A stretch of 64,000 nucleotides of DNA from positions 186,001 to 250,000 of the forward strand of contig NZ_JAMXST010000006.1 in NCBI RefSeq assembly GCF_024124905.1. Direction: 5' to 3'. The translations under genes were made by a program, and so were the position numbers. The notes below the pieces were generated by a model. That model saw nothing but the letters and a program-made list of their open reading frames with translations, searched no databases and had not been told where the DNA came from. Positions 1 to 11,097 of this stretch are shown here, one piece after another (position 1 is the first letter of the stretch; each line of letters opens with the position of its first letter). This DNA is from Cellulosimicrobium cellulans (GTDB taxonomy: Bacteria; Actinomycetota; Actinomycetes; Actinomycetales; Cellulomonadaceae).

Positions 1-705
1 CCGCTCATCCGCCGGTACCTCGGCCAGCTCGGCGACCTCATGCTGGCCAACCCGATCTTCAAGGGCCGGCTCGTCGGCGTGGGGCACCTCAACCTCGCGG
101 GCTGCATGGCGCTCGGCGTCACCGGGCCGGTGCTGCGCTCCACGGGCCACCCGTACGACGTGCGCAAGTCCGACCCGTACTGCGGCTACGAGACGTACGA
201 CTTCGACGTCCCCACCGCGACGGGCGCCGACTGCTACGACAGGGTCGTGCTGCGCCTCGAGGAGTGCTACCAGTCGCTGCACATCGTCGCGCAGTGCCTC
301 GAGCGCCTCGAGCAGACGGCCGGGCAGCCCGTGATGGTGGGCGACCGCAAGATCGCGTGGCCCGCGCAGCTCGCGATCGGGAGCGACGGCCAGGGCAACT
401 CGCTCGACCACATCAAGGAGATCATGGGCACCTCCATGGAGGCCCTGATCCACCACTTCAAGCTCGTCACCGAGGGCTTCCGCGTCCCGGTCGGGCAGGC
501 GTGGCAGACCGTGGAGCACCCGCGCGGCGAGCTCGGGGTGCACCTCGTGTCCGACGGCGGCACGCGCCCCTACCGGGCGCACTTCCGCGACCCGTCGTTC
601 AACAACCTCCAGGCCGTGGCGGCGATGTGCGAGGGCGGCCAGGTGGCCGACGTCGTGGTCGCCGTCGCCTCCCTGGACCCCGTGCTGGGAGGGGTGGACC
701 GATGA
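1..705 (+). CDS. nuoD: NADH-quinone oxidoreductase subunit D (NuoD), C-terminal part
   Basis: The frame is open from base 1, so the 5' end lies outside the window; 234 residues are visible. It belongs to the 49-kDa subunit of respiratory complex I, which together with NuoB forms the quinone-binding pocket on the cytoplasmic arm. Visible family features are the [14 protein letters not shown] segment and a C-terminus ending in [15 protein letters not shown]...DPVLGGVDR, the usual end of NuoD. Its TGA stop overlaps the ATG of nuoE (ATGA), which starts the run of coupled genes nuoD to nuoN. Nothing unusual is seen in the visible part. Confidence 0.97.
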   Translation, partial: PLIRRYLGQLGDLMLANPIFKGRLVGVGHLNLAGCMALGVTGPVLRSTGHPYDVRKSDPYCGYETYDFDVPTATGADCYDRVVLRLEECYQSLHIVAQCLERLEQTAGQPVMVGDRKIAWPAQLAIGSDGQGNSLDHIKEIMGTSMEALIHHFKLVTEGFRVPVGQAWQTVEHPRGELGVHLVSDGGTRPYRAHFRDPSFNNLQAVAAMCEGGQVADVVVAVASLDPVLGGVDR

Positions 706-1594
706 CCATCGACGCCGGACCTGCGACGAACGGCACGCCCGCGGGCGCCCCGCGCCCCGGGTACGACGCGGAGACGACGGCGCGCCTCGCCGCCGACGCC
801 GCGCAGATCGTCGCGCGCTACCCCGAGTCGCGCTCGGCGCTGCTCCCCATGCTGCACCTCGTGCAGTCCGAGGACGGCTACGTCTCGCGCGACGGCATCC
901 TGTTCTGCGCGGAGCAGCTCGGCCTCACCGCGGCCGAGGTCTCCGCCGTCGCGACGTTCTACACGCAGTACAAGCGCCACCCCAACGGGACGTACACCGT
1001 GGGGGTCTGCACCAACACGCTGTGCGCGATCATGGGCGGCGACGCGATCTTCGACGAGCTCTCCGACCACCTCGGCGTCGGCCACGACGAGACGACGGAG
1101 GACGGCGCGATCACGCTCGAGCGCGTCGAGTGCAACGCGGCCTGCGACTACGCGCCGGTCATGATGGTCAACTGGGAGTTCTTCGACAACCAGACACCCG
1201 GGTCGGCGACCGACGTCGTCGACCGCCTCCGCGCGGGCGAGCCCGTCGCCCCGACCCGGGGCGCCGCGAGCGTGTGCACCTTCAAGCAGATGAGCCGCGT
1301 CCTCGCGGGCTTCCCCGACGGCCGCGCCGACGAGGGCGTCGGTGCCGGCGAGCCCACCCTCGCCGGCCTCCGCCTCGCGCGCGAGCAGGGCTGGACCGCC
1401 CCCGGCACCGACCAGGCCCCTACCTCGCCGGACCAGGGCTCTACCTCGGCTGGCGAGCCGGCTCCCGAGAGGCCCGTGACGGGCGGTGAGCAGTCGAGCG
1501 CCGAGCGGACGCCGACGACCGGCGCCGACGTCGACCCCGGTGGCAAGGCCGAGTCCCCCGGCACCCAGCCCGACCCGTCGAAGGGAGCGGACGC

Positions 1595-1598
<4 letters not shown>
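702..1598 (+). CDS. nuoE: NADH-quinone oxidoreductase subunit E (NuoE) with long C-terminal tail
   Basis: 298 residues; the 24-kDa subunit carries the [2Fe-2S] cluster N1a beside the NuoF FMN site in the NADH module. The ligands are visible as CTNTLC (C103, C108) and CNAAC (C144, C148). The start is the ATG inside the ATGA overlap with nuoD, and its TGA overlaps the ATG of nuoF. The conserved domain ends near residue 210. The remaining roughly 85 residues are a Gly/Ala/Pro/Thr-rich tail, longer than in many NuoE proteins. This tail contains two tandem 21-bp units (1410..1451) read in frame as [14 protein letters not shown], and the same unit recurs in non-coding DNA at 54381. The tail looks disordered and tolerant of insertions; a role for it is unknown. 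Confidence 0.96.
1410..1451. repeat. Two tandem 21-bp repeat units inside nuoE
   Basis: Units at 1410..1430 and 1431..1451 both begin GACCAGG and share CTACCTCG. They are in frame with nuoE and encode DQAPTSP and DQGSTSA. The second unit matches 20 of 21 bases of the reverse complement of 54381..54401, about 53 kb away, so this looks like a dispersed repeat family. Confidence 0.8.
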
Positions 1599-2961
<1,363 letters not shown>

Positions 2962-2962
<1 letters not shown>

Positions 2963-5652
2963 TGACGACCACGACCCCCGCCCCGGGCACCGGCTCCGCC
3001 GCCGCTCCCACGGGTGGCGCGGCCAAGCCCCCGGTCCCCGCGGACCACGTGACGTTCACGATCGACGACGTCGAGATGTCGGTGCCGAAGGGCACGCTCG
3101 TGATCCGCGCGGCAGAGCAGATCGGGATCCAGATCCCGCGGTTCTGCGACCACCCCCTGCTGGAGCCGGCGGGCGCGTGCCGCCAGTGCCTCGTCGAGGT
3201 GGCGACGCCGGACCGCGAGGGCAACGTCCGGCCCATGCCGAAGCCCCAGGCGTCGTGCACGCTCGAGGCGACTCCCGGCATGGTGGTCAAGACGCAGCGC
3301 ACGAGCCCGGTCGCCGACAAGGCGCAGCACGGGATCATGGAGCTGCTGCTCATCAACCACCCGCTCGACTGCCCGGTGTGCGACAAGGGCGGCGAGTGCC
3401 CGCTGCAGAACCAGGCGATGAGCAACGGTCGCGCGACGAGCCGGTTCGTGGACGTCAAGCGCACGTTCCCCAAGCCGATCGCGGTCTCGACGACGATCCT
3501 GCTCGACCGCGAGCGCTGCGTGCTGTGCCAGCGGTGCACGCGCTTCTCCCAGGAGATCGCGGGCGACGCGTTCATCGACCTCCAGAAGCGCGGCGCCGCG
3601 CAGCAGATCGGCCGGTTCGACGAGGCGGTGCTGGACTTCGCGCCGCCCGCGGGTCAGGCGCCGGGAGACCGCCCGGTCGGGCTCGCGCTCGAGGACGAGT
3701 CGGGGCTGCCGTTCGCGTCGTACTTCTCGGGCAACACCGTGCAGATCTGCCCGGTGGGCGCGCTCACGGGCGCGGCGTACCGGTTCCGCTCGCGCCCGTT
3801 CGACCTGGTCTCGACCCCCGGGGTCTCCGAGCACGACTCGTCGGGGTCGGCGATCCGCGTCGACCACCGCCGCGGCGTCGTGCTGCGCCGCCTCGCGGGC
3901 GAGGACCCGCTGGTGAACGAGGAGTGGATCACTGACCGCGACCGCTTCGCGTTCACGTGGCAGTCCGCGCCGGACCGCCTGACGCACCCCCTCGTGCGCG
4001 ACCGCGAGGTCGCCCCGGACGGGTCGGTGACGCGGGGCGAGCTGCGCCCCGCCTCCTGGGCGGAGGCGCTCGAGGTCGCGGCCGACGCCCTGACGCGGGC
4101 TCGCGACGCCGGGGGCGTCGCCGTCCTGCCGGGCGGCCGGCTCACCCTCGAGGACGCCTACGCGTACGCGAAGCTCGCGCGCACGTGGCTGCGCACGAAC
4201 GACGTCGACCACCGCGCCCGCGCCCACAGCGCCGAGGAGGCGGAGTTCCTGGCGCACGCCGTCGCGGGCCGGGCCGTCGGCCACGCCGGCGGCGTGACCT
4301 TCACCGACCTCGAGAAGGCGCCCGCGGTCCTCCTCGTCGGCCTGGAGGCCGAGGAGGAGGCGGGCGTGACGTTCCTGCGCCTGCGCAAGGGCGCCGTGCG
4401 GCACGGGGTGCGGGTGTTCTCCGTCGCGCCGTTCGCGTCGCGCGGCGTGCAGCGCATGCACGGCACGCTCCTCCCCGCCGCGCCGGGCACCGAGGCGGAG
4501 TGGCTCGACGGCATCGCCGCGGGCGGCCAGGTCCGCACGCTCGACGAGGCCGAGGGCACCGACCTCCTCGCCGAGGTCAGCGACGCGCTCCGGGCGCCGG
4601 GCGCCGTGATCCTCGTCGGCGAGCGGCTCGCCGCGACGCGCGGCGGGTACAGCGCGCTGCTGCGCGCGGTCGCCGCGACGGGCGCACGCCTCGCGTGGGT
4701 CCCGCGGCGCGCCGGCGAGCGCGGCGGCGTCGAGGCCGGCACCCTGCCGAACCTCCTGCCGGGCGGACGCCCGGTCGCCGACGCCGCGGCCCGTGTCGAC
4801 GTCGCGACGGTCTGGGGCGTGGCCGCCACGGACGACCAGCCGACCGGGCTCCCCGCGACCGCGGGCCGCGACGTGGGGGAGATGCTCGACGCCCTGTCCG
4901 TCGGCCAGCTCGCGGGCGTGCTCGTCGGCGGCCTCGAGCTCGACGACCTGCCGGACCCCGCGCACGCGCGCCGCGCGCTCGAGGCGGCGGACGTCGTCGT
5001 CTCGCTCGAGGTGCGGCGTTCGGCGGTGACCGAGCTGGCGGACGTCGTGCTCCCCGTGGCGCCGCCCGTCGAGCGCGAGGGGGCGTTCGTGAGCTGGGAA
5101 GGCCGCGTGCGCCGGTTCCCGGCGGCGCTCGCCTCGACGGCGATGACGGACCACCGCGTGCTCGACGCGCTCGCCGACGCCGCGGGCGTCAGCCTCGGCC
5201 TCGGCACCGTGGACGCGGTGCGCGCCGAGCTGGACCAGCTCGTGGGCGACGGCGCGTGGGACGGCGAGCGCGCCGCCGCGCCGGACGTCGAGACCACCGA
5301 GCCGCCCGCCGTCGCACCCGGGACCGCGGTCCTCGCGAGCTGGCGCCTCCTGCTCGACGACGCGCGCGGCCAGGACGGCGAGCGCTACCTCGCGGGGACG
5401 GCGAAGCGGCCGGTCGCGCGGCTGTCCGCGACGACGGCCGCCGCGGTCGACGTGTTCGACGGCGACCTCGTGCGCGTCTCGACGGACCGGGGCGCGGTCA
5501 CGCTCCCGGTGGTGGTGACCGACATGGTCGACCACGTGGTGTGGCTGCCGCTGCGGTCGCCGGGATCGTCCGTGCACGCGGCGCTCGGCGCCGTGCCGGG
5601 CGACGTCGTCCGGCTCGGCCCCGGGAGCACCGACGGAGGGGAGGGCGCATGA
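2962..5652 (+). CDS. nuoG: NADH-quinone oxidoreductase subunit G (NuoG), N7 cluster ligands absent
   Basis: 896 residues. The large iron-sulfur subunit of the NADH module has an N-terminal [2Fe-2S] ferredoxin domain (RFCDHP, GACRQC, SC), a His/Cys [4Fe-4S] site ([14 protein letters not shown]) and [10 protein letters not shown] with QICPVGAL, then a molybdopterin-oxidoreductase-like domain that is structural in complex I. Oddly, the CxxCxxxC plus C motif for the extra cluster N7, found in Escherichia coli and, as I recall it, in mycobacterial NuoG, is replaced by S289, D292, S296 and T324 ([13 protein letters not shown] and [10 protein letters not shown]), although the surrounding residues are kept. 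Electron transfer should not suffer, since N7 lies off the main chain. ATG overlaps the nuoF stop. Confidence 0.97.
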
Positions 5653-7055
5653 GGCTCGTCCACGCACTCGCTGCCGAGACCGCGGGCGTGCCCGGGATCA
5701 CGGCGAACTTCTCGCAGGACAACGGCTGGACCTACCTCGTCAAGGCCGTCCTCATCCTCGTGTTCCTGCTGACGAGCGTGCTGTTCGCGATCTGGTTCGA
5801 GCGCAAGGTCGTCGCGCGCATGCAGGTGCGCCCGGGCCCCAACTGGCACGGCCCGTTCGGCCTGCTCCAGTCGCTCGCCGACGCGATGAAGCTCCTGCTC
5901 AAGGAGGACATCACCGTCAAGGCGGCGGACAAGTTCGTCTACCTGCTCGCCCCGATGATCTCCGTGTTCTGCGCGCTGCTCGTGTTCGCGGTCATCCCGT
6001 TCGGGCCCGAGGTGCAGATCCCGTTCACGGACTACGTGACGCCCGCCCAGCTCACGGACTTCCCGGTCGCGACGCTCTACATCCTCGCGTGCGCGTCGCT
6101 CGGCGTGTACGGGATCGTGCTCGGCGGCTGGTCGTCCGGCTCGACGTACCCGCTGCTCGGGTCGGTCCGCTCGACGGCCCAGGTCATCAGCTACGAGCTC
6201 GCGATGGGCCTCTCGCTCGTCTCCGTCTTCCTCATGGCGGGGTCGATGTCGACCTCGCGCATCGTCGACTCGCAGACGCAGCTCTGGTGGTTCCTCCCGC
6301 TCCTGCCCGCGTTCGTCATCTACGTCATCTCCATGGTCGGCGAGACCAACCGCCTGCCGTTCGACCTCCCCGAGGCCGAGGGCGAGCTCGTGTCCGGGTA
6401 CATGACCGAGTACTCGTCGATGAAGTTCGCGTGGTTCTTCCTCGCGGAGTACATCAACATGCTCAACGTCTCCGCCGTCGCGACGACGCTCTTCCTCGGC
6501 GGGTGGCGCGCCCCGTGGCCGCTCTCGGCGATCAACGACGGGATGTTCAACGAGGGCTGGTGGCCCATCCTCTGGTTCCTCGTCAAGGTCTGGGCCGTCA
6601 TGTTCTTCTTCGTGTGGGTCCGCGGCACGCTGCTGCGCCTGCGCTACGACCAGTTCATGCGGTTCGGCTGGAAGGTCCTCATCCCGTTCGCCCTCGCGTG
6701 GCTCGTGCTGCTCGCCGTCGCCCAGGCCGTGCGCCAGTTCCTCGACGTCGACCTCCGCGTCTTCGTCGGCATCGCCGTCGCGCTGGCCCTGGTGGTCGTG
6801 GTGGTCGTCTGGTTCTGGCCCGAGAAGAAGGCCCCACCCGGAGCGACGCCCCGCGCCGCGGGTACCGGGCCCGAGCCGTTCGACGCGTTCGCGGGCGGGT
6901 TCCCCGTCCCGCCGCTGCCGGGCCAGTCGCTCCCGCCCTCGCCCCGCCGCCGCGCCCTCGTGCCCGACGACACGGGCTCGCCCGGGGCGTCCCGCTCGCC
7001 GGGCACCGGTGCCCCCCGAGACACACCGCACGACAAGGAGGTCGACCGTGGCTGA
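5649..7055 (+). CDS. nuoH: NADH-quinone oxidoreductase subunit H (NuoH)
   Basis: 468 residues. Membrane subunit next to the peripheral arm that helps to form the quinone chamber. The sequence shows about eight hydrophobic segments and the conserved [30 protein letters not shown] loop (near residues 57-82, written here in shortened form) and the [14 protein letters not shown] loop. After the last membrane segment (about residue 395) comes a cytoplasmic Pro/Arg-rich tail of about 70 residues that is longer than the core family. The ATG at 5649 sits in an ATGA overlap with nuoG. The stop lies 8 bases inside nuoI. Confidence 0.97.
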   Translation: MRLVHALAAETAGVPGITANFSQDNGWTYLVKAVLILVFLLTSVLFAIWFERKVVARMQVRPGPNWHGPFGLLQSLADAMKLLLKEDITVKAADKFVYLLAPMISVFCALLVFAVIPFGPEVQIPFTDYVTPAQLTDFPVATLYILACASLGVYGIVLGGWSSGSTYPLLGSVRSTAQVISYELAMGLSLVSVFLMAGSMSTSRIVDSQTQLWWFLPLLPAFVIYVISMVGETNRLPFDLPEAEGELVSGYMTEYSSMKFAWFFLAEYINMLNVSAVATTLFLGGWRAPWPLSAINDGMFNEGWWPILWFLVKVWAVMFFFVWVRGTLLRLRYDQFMRFGWKVLIPFALAWLVLLAVAQAVRQFLDVDLRVFVGIAVALALVVVVVVWFWPEKKAPPGATPRAAGTGPEPFDAFAGGFPVPPLPGQSLPPSPRRRALVPDDTGSPGASRSPGTGAPRDTPHDKEVDRG

Positions 7056-7779
7056 CGACCAGAAGCCGGCCCGTCCCGGCGAGTACGAGGTCCGCCGCCC
7101 GCAGGCGAAGGGGCTGCGCGAGGCGCTCGCGCCCGTCGCCGGGTTCGGCGTGACCTTCGCGTCGATGTTCCGGCCGACGGTCACCGAGCAGTACCCGCGC
7201 CAGAAGGTGCCGACGAAGCCGCGGTACCACGGACGGCACCAGCTCAACCGGTACCCCGACGGGCTCGAGAAGTGCATCGGCTGCGAGCTGTGCGCGTGGG
7301 CGTGCCCCGCGGACGCGATCTACGTCGAAGGTGCCGACAACGCCGACCTGCCCGACGGCGGCCACATGTCGCCGGGCGAGCGGTACGGGCGCGTCTACCA
7401 GATCAACTACCTGCGCTGCATCTTCTGCGGCCTGTGCATCGAGGCCTGCCCGACGCGCGCGCTGACGATGACCAACGAGTACGAGCTCGCGGGCCCGACG
7501 CGCGAGGGCATGATCTGGGAGAAGCAGGACCTGCTCGCGCCGCTCCAGGAGCGGATGCTCGCCGCGCCCCACCCGATGGTCCCGGGGACCTCGGACACCG
7601 AGTACTACCGCGGGGAGGTGAGCGGCCCGGTGGCCGAGCAGGTGGACTGGGTGCGCGAGCACCGTCCGGACGACCCGACCCTCCCGCCCGAGCCCACGGG
7701 GCCGCCGCCGGAGGTCCGGCGGGTCACCCCGACCTCGGGGCGCTCCGCCGGCGCGTCGGCCCGGAAGGCCGCCCGGTGA
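7048..7779 (+). CDS. nuoI: NADH-quinone oxidoreductase subunit I (NuoI)
   Basis: 243 residues from a GTG start. It carries clusters N6a and N6b that bridge NuoG to NuoB, and both [4Fe-4S] motifs are complete: [12 protein letters not shown] and [15 protein letters not shown] at 7048 is preferred over an upstream ATG at 7009 because a perfect AAGGAGG lies six bases upstream (7035..7041) and the protein then begins with [13 protein letters not shown], a normal hydrophilic N-terminus. The N-terminal segment around [18 protein letters not shown] is the usual membrane-facing helix. The C-terminal 40 residues are Pro-rich. Confidence 0.97.
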   Translation: MADDQKPARPGEYEVRRPQAKGLREALAPVAGFGVTFASMFRPTVTEQYPRQKVPTKPRYHGRHQLNRYPDGLEKCIGCELCAWACPADAIYVEGADNADLPDGGHMSPGERYGRVYQINYLRCIFCGLCIEACPTRALTMTNEYELAGPTREGMIWEKQDLLAPLQERMLAAPHPMVPGTSDTEYYRGEVSGPVAEQVDWVREHRPDDPTLPPEPTGPPPEVRRVTPTSGRSAGASARKAAR

Positions 7780-8741
7780 CCGCGAGCGGCGGCGAGGCGG
7801 TCCTCTTCTGGGTCCTCGCCCCCCTCATGGTCCTCGCGGCGCTCTCGCTGCTCTTCGCCCGCAAGGCGGTGCACGCCGCCATCGCGGTCATGTTCGTCAT
7901 GGTCGACCTCGCGATCCTCTACATCGCGCAGGAGGCGTCGTTCCTCGGCGTCGTCCAGGTGGTCGTGTACACGGGCGCCGTGATGATGCTGTTCCTCTTC
8001 GTGCTCATGCTCGTCGGCGTCGACGCGTCGGACTCGCTCGTGGAGACGATCCGCGGGCAGCGCTGGCTCGGCGTGCTCCTCGGGCTCGGGCTCGGGGTCG
8101 TGCTGGTGGGCGTGGTCGCGCAGGCGACCTTCCCGCCGTCGGTCGGGCTGGAGCTCGCCAACGCGGCGACGAACCCCGTGGCGCTCGCCCGCGTGCTCTT
8201 CGCGGACTACGTCTTCGCCATGGAGGTCGTGGGCATCCTGCTCATCACCGCCGCGGTCTCGGCGCTCGTGCTCACGCACCGGCGCCGGCTCACCCCGAAG
8301 GTGGGTCAGCGCGAGCAGGCCGACGCGAAGGTCGCCGCGCTGCCCGCGGGCGGCCGGCTCACGCCGCTCGCCGCCCCCGGCGTGTACGCGCAGAACAACG
8401 CCATGGACACCCCGGCGCTCGACCCCCAGGGCCGGCCCATCGAGGAGTCGGTCTCCCGCATCCTGCGCATCCGTGGCCAGGAGCGGTCGGCCGGGACCAT
8501 CCTCGAGGCCGAGCGCGAGGTGCTCGTCGAGCACGAGCCCCTGCGGGCGCTGCCCGCCCTGCGGGCCCAGGACGCGAACGAGCGCACGGTGCAGGCCGCG
8601 ACCGCCGACGAGCCGCAGGGCGAGGCGCCCGCCGGCGACGTCGGCGGGCCGGACGACCCGGGCCGGTCCCGCGTGCCCGGCGGCGCCACCGATGCGGTGC
8701 CGGACGGCGGCCCCGGCGCGACCCCGGGAGGAGAGGACTGA
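7776..8741 (+). CDS. nuoJ: NADH-quinone oxidoreductase subunit J (NuoJ) with long hydrophilic tail
   Basis: 321 residues from the GTG in the GTGA overlap with nuoI. Five hydrophobic segments in residues 8-175 include the conserved [23 protein letters not shown] helix pair (abridged) that carries the flexible pi-bulge helix of complex I. The last 140 or so residues are hydrophilic, begin with [19 protein letters not shown] and hold an [19 protein letters not shown] segment, then a Gly/Asp/Pro-rich end. This makes it much longer than the roughly 180-residue E. coli protein. The tail presumably lies in the cytoplasm; its function is unknown. TGA overlaps the ATG of nuoK. Confidence 0.95.
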   Translation: MTASGGEAVLFWVLAPLMVLAALSLLFARKAVHAAIAVMFVMVDLAILYIAQEASFLGVVQVVVYTGAVMMLFLFVLMLVGVDASDSLVETIRGQRWLGVLLGLGLGVVLVGVVAQATFPPSVGLELANAATNPVALARVLFADYVFAMEVVGILLITAAVSALVLTHRRRLTPKVGQREQADAKVAALPAGGRLTPLAAPGVYAQNNAMDTPALDPQGRPIEESVSRILRIRGQERSAGTILEAEREVLVEHEPLRALPALRAQDANERTVQAATADEPQGEAPAGDVGGPDDPGRSRVPGGATDAVPDGGPGATPGGED

Positions 8742-9040
8742 TGGAGCTCACCAACTACCTCGTGCTCGCGGCGATCCTGTTCTCGATCGGTGCCGCGACC
8801 GTGCTGCTGCGGCGCAACGCGATCATCGTGTTCATGGGCATCGAGCTCATGCTCAACGCGACCAACCTCGCGTTCGTCACCTTCGCCCGGATGCACGGCG
8901 ACGTGACCGGGCAGGTGCTCGCCTTCTTCGTCATGGTCGTCGCGGCGGCCGAGGTCGTCGTCGGCCTCGCGATCATCGTGTCCATCTTCCGCACCCGTCG
9001 GTCCGCCTCGGTCGACGACGTCAACCTGCTCAAGAGCTGA
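8741..9040 (+). CDS. nuoK: NADH-quinone oxidoreductase subunit K (NuoK)
   Basis: 99 residues, exactly the usual size (MrpC-like). Three transmembrane helices are visible. The conserved acidic residue of helix 2 is in [15 protein letters not shown] and the second one is in [17 protein letters not shown]; both take part in the proton-path network. ATG at 8741 overlaps the nuoJ stop codon and has AGGAGAGG just upstream. A 13-base gap with GAGGGG leads to nuoL. Confidence 0.98.
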   Translation: MELTNYLVLAAILFSIGAATVLLRRNAIIVFMGIELMLNATNLAFVTFARMHGDVTGQVLAFFVMVVAAAEVVVGLAIIVSIFRTRRSASVDDVNLLKS

Positions 9041-9053
9041 GGGGCCGGCACCG

Positions 9054-11084
9054 ATGACGACGCTCCTTCCCGCCCTGCCCACGGCGAGCGGACTGCTGGC
9101 CGCGACCGACGTCGTGCCCGCGTCCGAGACCGTGCCGGGCGCGTTCCTCGCGGCACCGTACCTGGTGCTGCTCCCGCTCCTCGGGGCGGCCGTCCTCCTC
9201 CTCGCCGGGCGCCGCAGCGACCGCTGGGGCGCGTGGTTCGGCGTCCTCATGTCGGGCGCCGCCTTCGTGGTGGGCCTGGTCCTCTTCCTCGTGATGCTCG
9301 GGCTCCCCGTCGACGAGCGCGTGGTCGACTTCCGGATCGGCGACTGGATCGTCTCCGGCGGCCTCGACCTCGCGATGGGCCTGCGGATCGACCCGCTGTC
9401 CCTGACGTTCGTCCTCCTCGTGACGTTCGTCGGCACGCTCATCCACGTCTACGCGGTCGCCTACATGGCGCACGACCGCGACCGGCGCCGGTTCTTCGCG
9501 TACCTCAACCTGTTCGTCGCGGCGATGCTCGTGCTCGTCCTCGCCGACTCCTACCTCCTGCTGTTCGTCGGCTGGGAGGGCGTGGGCCTGGCGTCGTACC
9601 TGCTCATCGGGTTCTGGAACCACAACCGCGCGTACGCGGTCGCGGCCAAGAAGGCGTTCGTCATGAACCGCGTGGGCGACATCGGGCTCATCGTCGCGCT
9701 CATGCTGATGTTCGCGACGTTCGGCGCGGTCGACTTCACCACCGTGTTCGCGCAGGCGCCGGAGGCGTCGACCGCCGTGCTCACCGCGACGAGCATCGCG
9801 CTCCTGCTCGCCGCGTGCGGCAAGTCGGCGCAGTTCCCGCTCCAGGCGTGGCTCGGGGACGCCATGGCGGGCCCGACGCCGGTCTCCGCCCTCATCCACG
9901 CGGCCACCATGGTCACGGCGGGCGTCTACCTCGTCGTGCGGTCCGCGCCGATCTTCGAGGGCGCGCCCACCGCGCAGCTCGTCGTCGTCATCGTCGGCGC
10001 GGTGACGCTCCTCTTCGGGGCGATCGTGGGCTGCGCCAAGGACGACATCAAGAAGGCGCTCGCCGCCTCGACCATGTCCCAGATCGGGTACATGATCCTC
10101 GCCGCCGGGCTCGGGCCGATCGGGTACGCGTTCGCGATCTTCCACCTCGTGACGCACGGCTTCTTCAAGGCCGGGATGTTCCTCGGCGCGGGGTCCGTCA
10201 TGCACGGCATGGACGACCAGGTCGACATGCGCCGGTTCGGCGGTCTCGCGCGGTACATGAAGGTCACCTGGATCACGTTCATGATGGGCTGGCTCGCGAT
10301 CCTCGGGATCCCGCCGTTCTCGGGCTTCTGGAGCAAGGACAAGATCATCGAGGCCGCGTTCGTGCCCGTCGACGGCGAGCCGTGGCGGGCGTGGGTGTTC
10401 GGCGGCGTCGCGCTCCTGGGCGCCGGGATCACGGCGTTCTACATGTCGCGCCTGTTCTTCATGACGTTCTCCGGTCGCCGCCGCTGGAACGACGGCAGCG
10501 GCTCCGTGGACGGCCTCGGCCCGCAGGACGGCCCGGTGCAGCACCCGCACGAGTCGCCCCGCCTCATGACCTGGCCGATGATCGTCCTCGCCGTCGGCTC
10601 GGTGGCCCTGGGCGGCATCCTCGCCGCGGGCTCGCGGTTCGTCACGTGGCTCGAGCCGGTCACCGGGCACGCCGAGCACCACGAGCCGGTCCTGCCGGTG
10701 TGGTCGCTCATCACCCTGACGCTCCTGCTCGTCCTCGCCGGCGCGGCCCTCGCCTGGCGGCAGTACGCGATGTCGAGCGTCCCGGTCCGTGCGCCGCGCG
10801 GCTCCGTCCTCACGCGCGCCGCCCGGCGCGACCTGTACCAGGACGACGTCAACGAGGCCGTGTTCATGCGGCCCGGCCAGTACCTCACGCGCTCGCTCGT
10901 CTACGCCGACAAGGAGATGGTCGACGGCGGCTGGATGGGCCTCGCCGGCCTGATCGGCCGGATCGGGGAGTGGCTGCGCGGGTCGCAGAACGGCTACGTG
11001 CGCTCGTACGGCGCGACGATGCTCGGCGGCCTCGTGGTGATCGTCGCCGTCGTCCTCGCCCTGACCACCGGCTCCGCGAGCTGA
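9054..11084 (+). CDS. nuoL: NADH-quinone oxidoreductase subunit L (NuoL)
   Basis: 676 residues. The distal antiporter-like proton-pumping subunit with about 16 helices and the long lateral helix at its C-terminus. Family signatures visible are the [18 protein letters not shown] segment (the key glutamate of helix 5), [37 protein letters not shown] (abridged; key lysine and histidines), and [18 protein letters not shown] at 9054 follows GAGGGGCCGGCACCG, giving a fair ribosome site. The gene lies 13 bases after nuoK and 13 bases before nuoM. Confidence 0.97.
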   Translation: MTTLLPALPTASGLLAATDVVPASETVPGAFLAAPYLVLLPLLGAAVLLLAGRRSDRWGAWFGVLMSGAAFVVGLVLFLVMLGLPVDERVVDFRIGDWIVSGGLDLAMGLRIDPLSLTFVLLVTFVGTLIHVYAVAYMAHDRDRRRFFAYLNLFVAAMLVLVLADSYLLLFVGWEGVGLASYLLIGFWNHNRAYAVAAKKAFVMNRVGDIGLIVALMLMFATFGAVDFTTVFAQAPEASTAVLTATSIALLLAACGKSAQFPLQAWLGDAMAGPTPVSALIHAATMVTAGVYLVVRSAPIFEGAPTAQLVVVIVGAVTLLFGAIVGCAKDDIKKALAASTMSQIGYMILAAGLGPIGYAFAIFHLVTHGFFKAGMFLGAGSVMHGMDDQVDMRRFGGLARYMKVTWITFMMGWLAILGIPPFSGFWSKDKIIEAAFVPVDGEPWRAWVFGGVALLGAGITAFYMSRLFFMTFSGRRRWNDGSGSVDGLGPQDGPVQHPHESPRLMTWPMIVLAVGSVALGGILAAGSRFVTWLEPVTGHAEHHEPVLPVWSLITLTLLLVLAGAALAWRQYAMSSVPVRAPRGSVLTRAARRDLYQDDVNEAVFMRPGQYLTRSLVYADKEMVDGGWMGLAGLIGRIGEWLRGSQNGYVRSYGATMLGGLVVIVAVVLALTTGSAS

Positions 11085-11097
11085 GAGGGAGACACCC

